Assembly (NCBI RefSeq): GCF_000276665.1
Contig: NW_004955416.1
Span: 5,727,566-5,791,565, forward strand
Source: Chinchilla lanigera
Taxonomy: Eukaryota; Chordata; Mammalia; Rodentia; Chinchillidae
Length of the DNA stretch: 64,000 bases
Direction of reading: 5' to 3'
This document shows, in pieces, positions 33,641 through 46,110 of the stretch. Under the pieces are notes generated by a model that saw nothing but the letters and a program-made list of their open reading frames with translations, made no database searches and was not told the DNA's origin. The first letter of the stretch is position 1. Every line of letters begins with the position of its first letter. A program made the position numbers and the translations under genes.

Positions 33641-35754
33641 ATAGCTCTTTGGAGAGCACTTTCATGCAGCTCATAATCACATCCTCTGGTTCTGGCGATC
33701 AGGTTGGATGAAGACAAGTCCTGTCTTTCTGGGCGCCTGACACTGTGGAATGGGCTTCTACTGCCTAGTTAATGTATATGATATCTTTAAAACATTTTTA
33801 ATCAGTATGTGTTTACAGTACATAATATTTACATCCTTTGTGTAGGGTTGGTACATGTACATAACATGTCTTAAAAGGGGATGGAAGCAGACAAAGATGA
33901 TATTTCAGTGCTTACTGAATTTGATTACTCTTTTGTAGGAATCAGCTGAATAACTGAATCCTAGACAATTAACAGGAGTCAACAAATTTATTTTGTATGT
34001 AAACTAGGACAAATAGATCCACTTGTATAGGAACATTATTCACTGTCTATACACTTACAGCAAAACCTCTCCATTGTTTGAACTGCAAGAAGCAAGGGCA
34101 GGAATTAATATAATTCAGGTAACTTCACAATTGAATGTTTTCAGGAGATGTGGATTCCTTCCTGGTGATAGTGGTGGCATCATCTGTATTTTTATTCTCT
34201 GTTGGTCAAGCTTTATCAGACGTAGTTATAGAAGTAAAGCTTCTCAGTTTTTCTCTTTGGTCTTAATTTGTATTTCTATGGAAGAAATGCTTATATAAGT
34301 AAGGAAATTGGTTAGATGCAAGGAGAAGAAATAAGGGACAAAACTAACTAGCCAGTGGAAAAACTGGCAATCCTTGAGTCTGTTCTCCAGTGGGAGCAAG
34401 GCTTCCTTCATCTGTGGAGAAGCATCTCTGGGATTCTAGGTGGAGGTTCCCTAAACCACCAGCCCTTTGAGAGACTGCCCCTCTTCCTGCAAAGCAGGCT
34501 GGGAATTCTCGAGATGTTGGCAGTGGCAGCCACTGTGGCCCAAAGGAGAGCTCAGAGGACAGAGCATGAGTTGAACTTGCTTGGTGGAGAAAAGTTGTAC
34601 CTGAATTACAACTCTTGGCTGTGTAATTTATTGTCTGGATTTGGGCAAATTATGCTACTTCTCAAACCTCAACGTCTTCACATTTAAGATGCCCTTAATA
34701 ATAAATGTAATTCAGAACTGTTGTGAAAATTAGAAATAATATCTGCAGGGGCCAGTGGATGGCAATGGGTTATGTGAAATATATCTACCTACTATTAATT
34801 TGTATGTTTTCTAATTTAAGGACCAATCTCAACTGCTGCTTCCATCATATTCTAGCCACTGAATGTACACTCATCTTTCATTTAATAATCCCACTAGGAA
34901 AGTCAAGGTCACCAGAAAAAAATTCTTCTGAAACTGAAGGCAGCCAATTTCTGGGCTTAGTTCAGTCTCAAGAGCACCTCTGTTTTAGGCATGGCCTCAC
35001 GGAGTGTGACTCTACATCTGCCCTAAACATCTCCAAGCCAGGGCACTCCAGGGCAAATTCAGGAGCTTGACATCTGCCAGCCGCTCTGTTCTCTCATCTC
35101 AAGCTATGACTCCTGCTCCACCCTACCCTGTGGGTTTATCTGACCTCTGTTTTTCACTCTAGCTTGTATTTGGTATTTTTTGTCACTAGATCTTGAGCAA
35201 TTGGGAAAAACCTTTTGGCCAGACCCGGGTATTATTTCCGAGGAGATGTCCTCACTGAACTGCCTGACCCTCGCCTGGGTACAAGTGGGTGGTTTTGACA
35301 GCTGCAGGGAGAGGTGCCGTGTCCTAGGGAGGGATGGGTGAGGAACGCACCATAAAACCCCAGTCTGCCTGAGCATAAATCTGAGGGCTACACAAGTTCC
35401 AGGCAAGGAAACTGGAAAGAAGGAGCCAGGTAAACAGACTTGAGTCAACAAGTGGTCTTGCCGTCCATGCTTCAGGCTGGGTTTTCAAATGGGATGGCTG
35501 CTTCTCAGGTGTCATCTTTGGTTTTTATGGTTTCGTGAGGTTTGAGAAAGAAAATAATTGCAGGGAAGGGTGGAACTCCTCAGTGCCATGGCCCGGCAAA
35601 TCCTCCCAGCTCTGTGGCACCCAGCAGTTTCCAGACAGCTCAATACTGTTGGCTTCTTCTCCCTCCAGGAAAGTGAGAAAAAGTCTGCTTGGCTGCCTCA
35701 TGGTTCACTGAAGGGCAGGTAGCAGGGCAAAAACAGGCTGCTGGTCAGAGTGTC
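33641..35754. other. Unrecognised apart from a MIR at 34590-34745
   Basis: Single-copy-looking. Several overlapping frames of about 110-115 residues exist (34355-34687, 34723-35070, 35104-35451 on the minus strand). None resembles a known protein, and two overlap a MIR. Confidence 0.45.
34590..34745 (+). mobile_element. MIR SINE (ancient)
   Basis: ACAACTCTTGGCTGTGTAAT, TTTGGGCAAATTATGCTACTT and AACTGTTGTGAAAATTAGAAATAAT follow the MIR consensus order. Confidence 0.75.
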
Positions 35755-35880
35755 TTGTCTTGCCACTAATCGCTGACTTGTTTAATCTTCTAACTTCTAC
35801 ATTTTCACTTCTTCTTCTGCAAAATGTACTTAATATTTATATCTTATCTACCTTAGAGGCTCAAGTGAGATTATAGGTGT
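35755..35880 (+). mobile_element. MIR SINE (ancient)
   Basis: TTGCCACTAATCGCTGACTTG, then CATTTTCACTTCTTCTTCTGCAAAATG and TACCTTAGAGGCTCAAGTGAGATTA, matches the diverged MIR layout. Confidence 0.65.
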
Positions 35881-37059
35881 CAAATAATTTTGGAATCCCC
35901 TTATTTTGTGAAACTGTCAGACTACCTGTGAATAGTTCATAAGGATGGTAATAATAAATACCAGTATGTAACTCAACACTTCTTAGATACTTGGCACGGT
36001 GTTAGGTGACTAACAAGACTGACTGTGTAATTTGCAGGGCTCAGAGCAAAGTAGAAATGTGAGGCCTTGTTCAAAAAAAGAAAGAAAAGCAAAAAGCACT
36101 GTATTAATACTAAAATAGAAAGCTGTTTCCTTTCCTTTCTTCCTCAATCTCTCATTCTCTGCCATTTTTTTTTAATTTGCTGTTTAATGTTATACTCCCT
36201 GGAGTGTGGCAATACTGGTGGGGTGAGGGCAGACTCCATAGGCCTTGGGGGCTTTGTGTCCCCCAACTTTGGGCATGCATATGTGTGTATGGGCGTCAGG
36301 GTCTGCCGGCTGCTAGACTAACATGCACATCACTGCTGGCAGGAGTTTCAAGCTCCCTTTTCTTAATATAAGGTCAGTAATGACAGTGCCCCAAGAACAG
36401 CCACTCTGGTGTGGTGTGAGGGATTCAAAGAAGGCCTCTGGTGGTGACTGAATAAAGCTTCTGGTATGGGTGCTGTTTAAGACGGCTTAGGCTGCAGGTT
36501 ACTAGGAGAGAGTCTCAAGGAGGCATAAAGAAAATAAAAAGCAAGGGCAGATCTGGGGTGGTGAAAAAAGCAACTGTTCTGGCAACTGTTCCTCCTCCAC
36601 TCCAAAAGTGTCTCCATGCCCTTACCTGACTGCTCCTCGGCCATGTTTGAGAGAGTAGAGGTTTGCCGATTTGAGATTCTCCCTCACCTCCCTTTTTTCC
36701 AAACAGATTCTGAGAATGAGGGTGACTCTTTCAGCTGCAGAGGCTGTGGGCTGGCACTCTTGGAGCTTAGGTGGTGTTTCTGTCACATGGCGGGGGGAAG
36801 TGCACAGAGAGGATGAGGGTGACAGTGGAGAGGCTGGGGCAGCAGGGACCACAGGGGAGTGAGCATTCATTTTCTTATTTCCAGTTCTTCTTGAGGTCTA
36901 AGGCTCACATCAGTCTTGTGCTCTGCACCCTCCCTCCGGTGTCCATGCAAACTCTGTTTTACCTGGGCTGTTTTGAGGTGAGTTCGTGTCCCTTGAAATC
37001 TAGAGACTTCTTTTCAATTCCTGGCTATTGCAGTGATCTACGAGTGGATCCAGGAGGGT
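35881..37059. other. No recognised gene
   Basis: GC content rises from about 36180 onward. Overlapping open frames exist on both strands at 36616-36870. No protein family recognised. Confidence 0.4.
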
Positions 37060-37444
37060 CTGCTACAGAGCAGAAGAGGAGGGGAGGAGAAGGGACAGGG
37101 ACCGGGCGGAAGAATCTTCCTGGAGATGCACGTGATGGCACCGAGCAGTTGGGATGTGCTGCCTGTGGACGCACAGAAAGAGATAGAGATGCTGGACTGA
37201 AACGGATCTCAAGGCATCACTCGCGCAGGAAGAGGATCACTGAACACAGTAACAAGTTCAGGGCTTTAGGAAAGAGGGTTAGGTTAGTTTTATGCTCTAA
37301 GGATTTATGCGTCCACAGTCATATCCCGAAGCTTCCAGAAAGCTCAGCTTGTGCCGCACGTGTGGGCATGTCTGAGAGGGTAACGGGCTGAGGCCACAGA
37401 GTGGATACGGCCCCCGCGGCTGTTTGCAAGCTGTGTAGCGCTTG
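37060..37444. promoter_or_regulatory. Small CpG-enriched patch, possible regulatory DNA
   Basis: I count about 17 CpG dinucleotides in roughly 385 bases, far more than in the flanks of this window. The patch includes CTCGCGC and CCCCCGCGG. It is too short and too modest to call a CpG island promoter. The patch is followed at 37445 by a good splice-donor word (GTAAGT) that lies in MIR-derived sequence. A 206-residue open frame (36771-37391) ends in the patch and is unrecognised. Confidence 0.25.
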
Positions 37445-37570
37445 GTAAGTTTCTTTCTCTCTCTCTAAGCTCCATCTTCCTGTGTATAAAATGAGATAAT
37501 AGCTAACTCAGAATTTTTATAAGAATCAAATGAAAATAGGCACTACTGCCTAGAATAGAGTAAATTCTGC
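37425..37570 (+). mobile_element. MIR SINE (ancient)
   Basis: AAGCTGTGTAGCGCTTGGTAAG, CTCCATCTTCCTGTGTATAAAATGAGATAAT and ATTTTTATAAGAATCAAATGA follow the MIR consensus in order. Confidence 0.75.
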
Positions 37571-37617
37571 TAATTTTAGCAAAAACCAAAACAAAAGCTG
37601 GGCTAAAAATTTCTCCT

Positions 37618-38205
37618 GGTATAAGAACATGAAAGAGCAAATAAAATCCAAAATGCACAATAGATAATAAGAAAGGGAAAGAAATTGCTCAAAGGAAGGA
37701 ACAACTGGGATGAGGGAAAGAAGAAAAAGAAAGTACTAAGGCATTATATATATATAATGGATTGGTGGCATAACTGCACTGCTGGTGTCTGATGATTTGT
37801 TGAGGTGAACACTTAATGTTTAAAAGTTTTTTAATATTTAGAACAATTTTGCATGATTATATCTGGTAATCTGAGCAATCTATGTGATGACAACAATTTG
37901 CAGTATAACAACCATTGGTGAATTCCTACAATCTTGCCTAGTGAAACTATGTATTGTCTCTAATGTTCTTTTAGTTATTATTTTCTTATTCCTTTTAATG
38001 ATTTGCTCAATCTTCTGTTCTTACATCTGGTAATCTGAGCAACTTCTTTGAAGATAACAATACGTAATATAACAACCACTGTTAATCCCTATCATTTGGT
38101 TTGAAACCCTGTATCATTTTTAATATCCTTGCTTTGTTTTGTTGTATTTTGCTATTATTCTTTTCTTTTATACTATTTTCTTTAAAATACAAATTTAAAA
38201 AATAA
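37618..38205 (+). mobile_element. 5'-truncated L1, 3'UTR only, duplicated type
   Basis: It aligns with 13960-14511 of the large L1 and has both copies of the 3'UTR block (CTGGTAATCTGAGC at 37863 and 38027, 164 bp apart). An A-rich end is at about 38195. AATTTCTC at 37609-37616 and 38204-38211 may be the target duplication. Confidence 0.85.
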
Positions 38206-38211
38206 TTTCTC

Positions 38212-40139
38212 TTCTGAAGGACCCTGTTCATGCCATACTAACTCAAGGAGTTGAAGAAAGCAATGCTACTATGCATCTGGCTTTTAAAAAATTGGGTTAG
38301 ATTTGTTTGAAAGGTCAATACACAGATACTATGAATCATTTGGGCATAATTATGTTCCAAGAATTTGTAATTAAATATACATTTACTGTACCTACTAAAA
38401 GTTTTAATTTTCACAAGACATTAAAGAAGGTACTAGGAAAAATGGATTATCACTACCAAAGATACCATAGGATATATTGCAGCCATGATCAGGGAGCAGC
38501 TTTCTTTAGAAAATTCTTCTACTAAGAGCCAAATGAGAATAGAAAGTAATCTAAAGTGCTTATAACATGAAATACATGATTGTGACCTAAGTTGCCATTT
38601 AGCACCCTTTGTATTGTGGGATAAAAAAACTGTTCCCTCCTCAACCTATAGAAAGTTGACACCTAAGACAGTGAAAGCTTCCTAAAATTCAATCCACTGT
38701 TTTCTGAGTACATAAAAGATGAACAGCCAGAATAGGATTCCACATTTTAAAAAGAATTTACACTTATCTAAACATGTGTAGAAAATGAGATGAGGGGGGT
38801 TCCCCCTTATGGAGACTGTATGTCCTGAGCTTGCATTTACAAAATACTTGGTAAAAATAGCCCTCTAGATTGTAGGGAGACAAGGACCACCAGGACATGG
38901 CTTATGATATTATCCATGCACAGCTTCTCTATCTCCTGCTTCATCAGAGGTGGAACTGTGTTTCTCCATTTTCTGCAGGTAAATTTGTTTCTAGTTTTTG
39001 ATTATTCACTTGAGTCTGTCTTGTCTTTCCTTCCCTTTTGTTTGTACGTATTTTATCCAATAACTTTTTGTGTTTTCCTGATACTATTTTTTGGCGCGGT
39101 TTCCACTTATGTAGCTGGAGACCTAGCTGACCACCTTGCTGCTGTTTTCGGTTCTTCATTTCCTGTCCCTTCTGCTGAATTCACCATCTGTCACACTGTA
39201 CCGTCAGATCTAAATTTCCAGGAAACCAATACTATAGAAATTCACACTTAGGGGAGCAGAAGAAAAACAGAAAGGGGAAATGATGACTTAAAAATATTTT
39301 TAAAATATTGTACATTTGTTTGTATAGTTGACTGAATTTCCAAGAATGTGGAGCAGGAGGAAAGGGAGGCAAAATTTAATGGAGGAATTGTAAGACAGAG
39401 ACTTGCAAAGTGAAGAAATATGATCTGGAGGCTTTAACAAAACACACTCGGGCTGCTGCTTTTAATAGCTGTGGCAGCATGTGGAGCCCATTATGTGAGC
39501 AGTGTGTTGGGCCCCTTGGAAGTTTGCTACATGAGCAGGCCCTGTCCAAGACATGCCCTTTATGCAAAGACTCCTAGCCTTCAAGTTTCTACAGGTTGGC
39601 TAGAAATGTCTGCCCCAAGGGAAGAGTGACCACACCTTGCCCTTTGTGAGGCTTGGCTCAGGCTGACCAAAACTTGGAATCATTGGTGTCTTAATAGATG
39701 TAGCAGAAGGATTTGGATTTGGGACTTGTGAATTGGCATTCTAATTTTTGTTCTTGGCTCTTTCTCAGAGCTGCTTAATGTCACCCTAAAGTTTAGACCT
39801 GTATATCAAAGAGCAATTAAATACAGTGAATATAATGTCTGATACTAAGTGCCAAAAAAACAGTGGTTCTGGCATTAGCTAACCCCAAAGGGAAGAACTT
39901 GACAGTCTTCTTAGTTATCTAAACTCCTTTCTTGATACCAAGTTAACTTCTTCCTTCGTCCCTCTTTGGGAAGACGTTCTCAATCCACCTCATCATTCTT
40001 TCCTTTGAACTTTTTAATCTCCCTCTCTCATGTTGTAGAAAGGGAATGAGGTTTCACAGTGTAGAGTTCATTTCTCAGCTGTGACTCTTGTGAGAAAGTT
40101 CCAGACACCATCACCACTTAGATAGAGCTTACTAAATGA
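38212..40139. other. No recognised gene or repeat
   Basis: Single-copy-looking DNA. A 115-residue hydrophobic frame at 38904-39251 opposes another open frame and matches nothing I know. Confidence 0.45.
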
Positions 40140-40320
40140 CTGCTGATCATCATATTACATTTATCATTTTACCCACTTCTTACCACAACTGTACAGGAGA
40201 GCTTGTTACTTTTCATTGTATAGACAGGCAACGAGAAATTCAGGGAAAAGAAACTGCCCAAGATCACAAATCTTGTAAGTGGTAGCACTGTCAGGATTTG
40301 AATGTGGTTTTCCTATCCAT
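40140..40320 (-). mobile_element. MIR SINE (ancient)
   Basis: TTGTATAGACAGGCAACGAGAAATTC, AAACTGCCCAAGATCACAAATCTTGTAAGTGG and GATTTGAATGTGG are the reverse complement of the MIR core and 3' half. Confidence 0.75.
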
Positions 40321-41270
40321 TGTGCCGTAACCCAGACATCTAGCATAAATTTTCTGAGTGATCGTTCATTTGTCACTGAAATGGAGATAGTTGTATAACT
40401 GCAATGAGTAAAAAACATTTGAAGAGTTAGAATGGAAACCTCACTGTAGGTAGTCCTTCCCTTCCTAATTAATTAGGGTTTTATCATAAACTATCGTAGA
40501 TCTTCTAATGTGTCTAAGTTGAATTTCCACATAGATGTTGAGTTTTCTATGTGTGATGGTTCTCTGTCATCAGGACTCCCCAGAAGACATCATGTGGCCC
40601 AGTAGCTGTCACACAGCACATACAAACGATGGGGATGATTTGACTTTGATGATTTTGCTGCTTGCTTCTTGCTTTTGCATCATACTCATCTTGTAAGGTT
40701 AAGGCAATGTGGCTTTTTTATCCATATTCCTCCCCAAAATGAAGCTCCCAACTATGTATTGCCACCCCGGAAATTAAATCCAGGGAACAATCAAATGCAT
40801 TTCTGAAATATTTGAGTATTTTCTTCAATGATTCTTGGGAGTTTCACCTTCCTGTTATCTATCAAAATATTCTAGATATAGGTAGGAGTGGTAACATATA
40901 CAGGATGAAATAAGCAAGGCATTTTTGTCTTCTCTCAGCTTCTTAGTCTTACTGTAGTTATTAAGTAAAGCGTTTTAGTTGAAGGGGAATATCCATGAAG
41001 AGGGGTAATCTCCAAGGGCCCCTCATTAATTCTAGCATTTGCCATCAGTTTGGGACATTAGATGGTCACAATCTGGTGCTGATGGCAGGGACAGGGCAAT
41101 GCTCATTGTGTGATACAAGACTTCAGATAGTCTGAAAATACATGAAGGTGGAAAATTTCCATGACATATTATTTTGGTGGAGGTGATCACCATCAGTTAT
41201 GGGTGTTAGCAATAAACTAATTTCTGTTAGAACTGTAAGTGAAAAGTCTGGGGTAAACATCTCTGTGGGT
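40321..41270. other. No recognised feature
   Basis: Single-copy-looking DNA with no gene or repeat that I can name. Confidence 0.45.
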
Positions 41271-41636
41271 GTATTAGTTAGCTTCATAGTTCTAAAACAG
41301 ATACCTGAGATAATCAACTATGGAAAGTAAAGGCCTATTTTGGCTCACAGTTTAGAGGTTTTAGTCCATCATAGATTGGCACTATTGCTTTGAGTGAGGC
41401 AGTACATCATGGTAGAAGTAGAGAGTAGAGTCAAACCACTCACCTCATGGTTAGGAAGTGAAAGAAAGATGAAAGGACCAGGGTCCCATGTCTCCTCAAA
41501 GCCCACCCCCATGACCTAAAGGCCTCTCACCATGCTCTACCTCTTAAAATCCCCCTTACTTTCAATAGTGCTACCCTGGGGACAAAGTCCTTTACATGTG
41601 GGTCTTTGGGAGACAGTTAAGATCCAAACTATAGCA
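41271..41636 (-). mobile_element. MaLR-type LTR
   Basis: The plus strand starts TGTATTAGTTAGCTTCATAG and has GATACCTGAGATAATCAACT, ATTTTGGCTCACAGTTTAGAG, CTCACCTCATGG, and ends GATCCAAACTATAGCA. This is the reverse complement of the rodent MaLR LTR plan. Confidence 0.75.
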
Positions 41637-41639
41637 GGG

Positions 41640-42759
41640 TGTTTAGACATATAGACAGTGTGGAGGACCACTTGGGCGACTCTCCTTGAAGGAGGAGCAA
41701 TCGTCTCCATTTTGGCTGAATCTGACCCTACCTCCACGCATTGATATGTACAGAGCTGGCTAGGACTTCCCTTATCCCTTCAATTGGCTTTAAGCAATGC
41801 ATATCTGTCTGGCCGAAGTGCTGATGGTAGTCTTTGAAGATGATCGACAGTGTTTCTCCCTAACCCTGTTGTTTCCCTGTGTGAACTGGGACAAAGTGGG
41901 ATTAAGAGCCAACACTATGCTGTTGGCTGGGATCGATCCTCAAGATGACTTCCCAGGGCTTGAAAGGCTACAAAACAGAGCTGAAGCACTGACCTCAAAA
42001 TATTAGATACTATCTCAGCTGTGCTATGCAGATTAGTCTTTCTGCATATCCTTCTCTTTGCATATTGCAGAGATGATTTGGGGCCTCCTACATAGCCCAG
42101 CTCATGGCACTCACCTACTTCCTGCCATTATCACTTTACTTATCCTGAAGCTGCCCCTTTTTTCAAAAATTAATAAAACCTGGGTTTTGCCCTGGGTTGA
42201 GTTCTTTGTTCTGGATAGTCATCATCATGGCTGAACTTAGGACTCTTTGGCTCCCCATAACCACAAATGTGCCTTAGTGTCTCTATTCTCACCGTTTGTT
42301 GCACTGGAAATAGTAGATTGGAATTAACTCATTAGAATTCCAATAACTTTTCCATGGGGTTACAAAGGTAAACTTACTTGAGGACTGTGAAGGGCTCTCT
42401 ATAGACAGAATTAAGTAAGCAGTATTAGCATTAAGCCTTCTTCCTTTATCCATTACAAACACCTCCCTCTAGGCTACCTTTCATCTTCAGCCTTTTCCCC
42501 AGTCTTGAAAATAAAGCTAAGAATTCACCTCAGCTATGTTCACTCTGGTGCTAACTATCCTTGATCCTTCTGTTTTGTTGTGAACAAGGGTTTAAATTTT
42601 CAGCTTTTCCTTGAACATTGATTTTTTTTCTATTGTAGCTACCAATAATAGAATTATTATTTTCTCTGAAAAAAAGTTATCAAGTTGCATGATACAGGAG
42701 AAAGAGTGTGAATAAAAATCAAAGAGAAGCATTAGAGTCTCTCATTCAGTTGTCAGTGA
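41640..42759. other. No recognised gene
   Basis: Single-copy-looking DNA. AATAAA at about 42170 and a CCTGGG-rich stretch are the only visible signals. Confidence 0.4.
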
Positions 42760-42922
42760 CCCTGGGAGTGGTGGTGTAGGGCTGTACTCCCATCACTCAG
42801 GAAGCTGAAGCAGGATGATTCAAATTAAAGACCAGCTTGGGCTACATAGTGAGTTTAAGGCCAGCCTGAACCACATAGAGAGACCCTGTTTCAAAACAAA
42901 AACAAAAACAAAACAAAACAAG
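42760..42922 (+). mobile_element. B1-type SINE with 29-bp internal duplication
   Basis: CCTGGGAGTGGTGGTGTAGG, the 7SL-like body, two copies of the GACCAGCTTGGGCTACATAG segment 29 bases apart, and a CAAAA-repeat tail. Confidence 0.85.
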
Positions 42923-43575
42923 AGAAAACCTGAAACTAAAAGAAACAATTGTTAATGAAATTTGACTTTTGGTTAGTTTCTTTGTCTTTAAAATGGGTAC
43001 AATATCACTTATTTTAACAGGTTGTCAGGGGCCATGTGAGTTAACATATATTAAACATGTAGGTCATATGTGTTTTACTTTTTATTTTAGTAATGGGCAA
43101 AGGGATATGTGTGAATTTAATGTGGTACGAGAATTCAAGCCTTTTTAAAAAGTAATTTGCGTGGTCATCTTTCATTTTAAACTGTTTGCTTGCCTGAGTT
43201 AAAGCATCTCAGACTCCAAAATAAATGAAGTTTAGCATGATATCGGAATTTGAGGCAGATGCCCATGTTGTGTGCTGGTCCCTGATGTCCATCAGCTTAC
43301 GATATAATAGAAGATCTGAGTCTGTCTTGCAATAATGGGTCAATAAGATCCTATTAGGGATAGAATGATGAATGAGGACTGGGTACATTAAAAACAGTTT
43401 AAGATTAGGAACAAGAATCAGTTTAAAAAGTGAATAGCACTTTGAGACGTGAAGAATGGCAGGAGGACATTCTGTGGAGGGATTCGGGATGTTGCTCAAG
43501 GTTTGGTGATGGTGATGTCTTTATCAAGGTTCTCTATTCTCATAAGCCCTAGGCACTTTCAACAAAAGCTGTCTC
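42923..43575. other. No recognised feature
   Basis: A minus-strand frame of 96 residues (43209-43499) is unrecognised. Confidence 0.4.
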
Positions 43576-43811
43576 TAAGACAAAACTTGAGGCTTTTATA
43601 GGTGAATGGATGCAACTCGAGACCATACTCATAAGTGAAATAAATCAGACCCACACGTGTAAACATTGCATTATCTCCCTGGTGTAAGAAACTGAAAAAG
43701 TGAATAAGATCCAAAAGGTACAATAGATATTGTGAAAAGGCAAGAAACTGCTCAAAAGGAAACAATAACTGGGATGGGGGGAAGGAGAAATGAAAGAAGG
43801 GAAAATTAAAA

Positions 43812-43855
<44 letters not shown>

Positions 43856-44068
43856 TATCTAAGATAATTGTCCTGTAATTTCTATTAGTTCACTGAAAGA
43901 AACAATTAGTGCTTATATTGTTTGATCAATTTTCATGCCTATTTTTGTCATCTGAACCATTATTTTGAAGGTAACAAAATGCAATGTAGTAACCACTGTT
44001 AATTTCCTATCATCTTGTTTTGAAGTTCTGTATTGTTTTCATTGGTTTTTCTCGATTTAAAATAAAAA
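43576..44068 (+). mobile_element. 5'-truncated L1 (ORF2 end and 3'UTR), single-block type
   Basis: It aligns with the large L1 from about 13850 to its end (AGGTGAATGGATGCAA, ATAAATCAGACCCACAC, then the 3'UTR). Only one copy of the 3'UTR block is present. A CA microsatellite at 43814-43853 replaces the TATA-rich stretch seen in the other copies. Confidence 0.85.
43814..43853 (+). repeat. (AC)n microsatellite
   Basis: About 20 uninterrupted AC units inside the L1 3'UTR. Confidence 0.97.
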
Positions 44069-45642
44069 GAAGCTACCTCTGTGTCCAGCAGGAGTGGTAG
44101 GTGTGGGCCAGGGTTACTGAATAACACATTCCTCTTCACTGAAAATGTCTGTGGATTTTGAAGATAATACATCACACATGTTACTGACTGGGTGGAGATT
44201 TCCCATGCATCAGTTGAGTTCAGTATGCTGTCTGGGTTTCCTGTTGTAGACTTTTTCTATACTGTACAATTTACTGGATAATTACCATGCAAAGTAAGTA
44301 TACCCTGAGCTGAGGTAAGCCTGGGAGTAGGATATTTGACTGGCATGTGTTTACTTTTTTTGGCAGATCTGATATCATTCTTAAATTTTAGAAAGGAGAA
44401 GTTCTTGGATTTATTTCATATTTTGTTTCTGCACTAACTACAAGTGGAGGAGTTTGGCAGCTTGGTTGATTTTTAGCTTGTAGACGTCTTTCAAGGTGCC
44501 CAGAAGTTGACAGAATAATCTCTAAGGGAAAAGAAAATTTTGCATTAATCAGTTTTAAAGTTTGGGATTTGGCATCAGATAAAACTGTCTACATGATTGT
44601 CCTTATTTAACAGGAATTATAGAGGTTTAAAGAGTTTTAAATGATAGGATAGAAAGGATTTTATTTTAGTGTAGCATACTCAGTGCTTCCTCATGATGTG
44701 TACATGCATGAGAAGATACATGGGGTGTGCGTGTGTGTGTGTGTGTTTGGATAGGAACTGATGCCATTCAGAGCAGTTTATGCCAACTATGGCAGCATCG
44801 CTGGCCATGTCCCTGGGAAGAAGATTTGGTGGCAACTGGCTTTTAAGCTGAAAAAAAGTTAGCCGTGTTTTACTCCTAGTTGACTTGGCTTCACAAACCA
44901 TCATTAGCTTTCCCTTAAAAGCAGTAGAAACTGGCTCCTTTTTGTCCCATGGCAAATGTTGGTTTGTGTGTTCCTATTCACTTATCAGAGACACCAAAGA
45001 GTGGCAAAGATAGGATCTCTACTCTGACCCTGCAGCTGGTCTACAGCCCACTCCTGTGAGGCTGTTTTACAGTTAGATCCTCAAGAACACAGATATCAAT
45101 GATCTGTTATCAATTTGCCTTTAAGTCAACACAGATGCTATGGCTACAGTGGGTTGTGTTTCTTGACAATATTTTTCTTCCATCATTCTTTAGACAGATG
45201 CCAGGCATACTTCCATTATGGCTCTTCTCCTGAGAATCTGAGGTGGGTATGAGGATAAAGAGCTGTGAGTCTGTGGCTTATTCTATTTGCCAGTGAATCA
45301 TTTCAATAGCTGGCTTAGGGTAAAAAAAGAGGAGCCACACTGGAGATGGCATCCTCTGCTGTCCTGCCCCATGCCTTCTCCAAAGCCAAAGTAGTAGGAA
45401 TTTGCTAGGATTTGGGATTGGCAGACATAGCATGCCTCTGAAAAGAGGTGGTGTGGACAACTGACAGGAAGCTGAACCCTTCTACCAGTCCCAGAACCAG
45501 CATACACAGCAGCCCCACCTATTCACCCAGTCTCTTCTCATAGCTGGACACATGCTTGAATAGCACAGAAGTGCAGATTCTGAGCTCTGCCCTTTGCTAG
45601 TTGTGTGACCATTACACACACAGGAGCTCTGAACCTGTACAT
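44069..45642. other. No recognised gene; GT microsatellite and a MIR scrap
   Basis: A (GT)n run lies at 44727-44747. CTCTGCCCTTTGCTAGTTGTGTGACC at about 45590 is MIR-like and is cut short by the LTR that follows. Confidence 0.5.
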
Positions 45643-46110
45643 GTTAATCAGCTTTTTATCACTGTGACAAAATACCTGAGGACGTCAATTTAAAGAAGGA
45701 AAGTTTTATTGTAGCTCATAGTTTCAGAGGTTTCAGTCCAAGGTCACTTGGTTCCATTGATTCTGGTCTTGTACTGAAGAGAACATCACTGGGGGGAGAC
45801 TATGCTACAACACAGTGCTCACCTCATGGTGGGCAGGAAGGAGTGATGAGAGGCAGAGGGAGTGAAGGGGGAAATATATCATTCAAGGTCATTTCTCTGA
45901 CGGTCGACTTCCTCCAATGAGGCCTGAAGTTTCTACACCTCCCAATAACCCATTAAATTGTAATCCAGAAACACATTAATGTATTACTGAGGTTGGAGCC
46001 CTCATGATCCAATCACTGCTCAGAGTCCCAACTCTAAATACCATTCCTCTGGAGACCAAGACTTAAACACATGAGGCCCTGGGGGACATTCCAGATCCAA
46101 ACAATAATAC
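45643..46110 (-). mobile_element. MaLR-type LTR
   Basis: The plus strand has TGTTAATCAGCTTTTTATCACTGTGACAAAATACC at its start and AGATCCAAACAATA at its end, with CTCACCTCATGGTGGGCAGGAAGG internally. It is a longer, well-preserved copy of the LTR plan at 41271-41636. Confidence 0.78.

Noticed and set aside
36771..37391. 206-residue plus-strand frame
   Set aside because: No recognisable domain and irregular composition; GC-rich DNA has fewer chance stops. Kept only as part of the CpG-patch observation.
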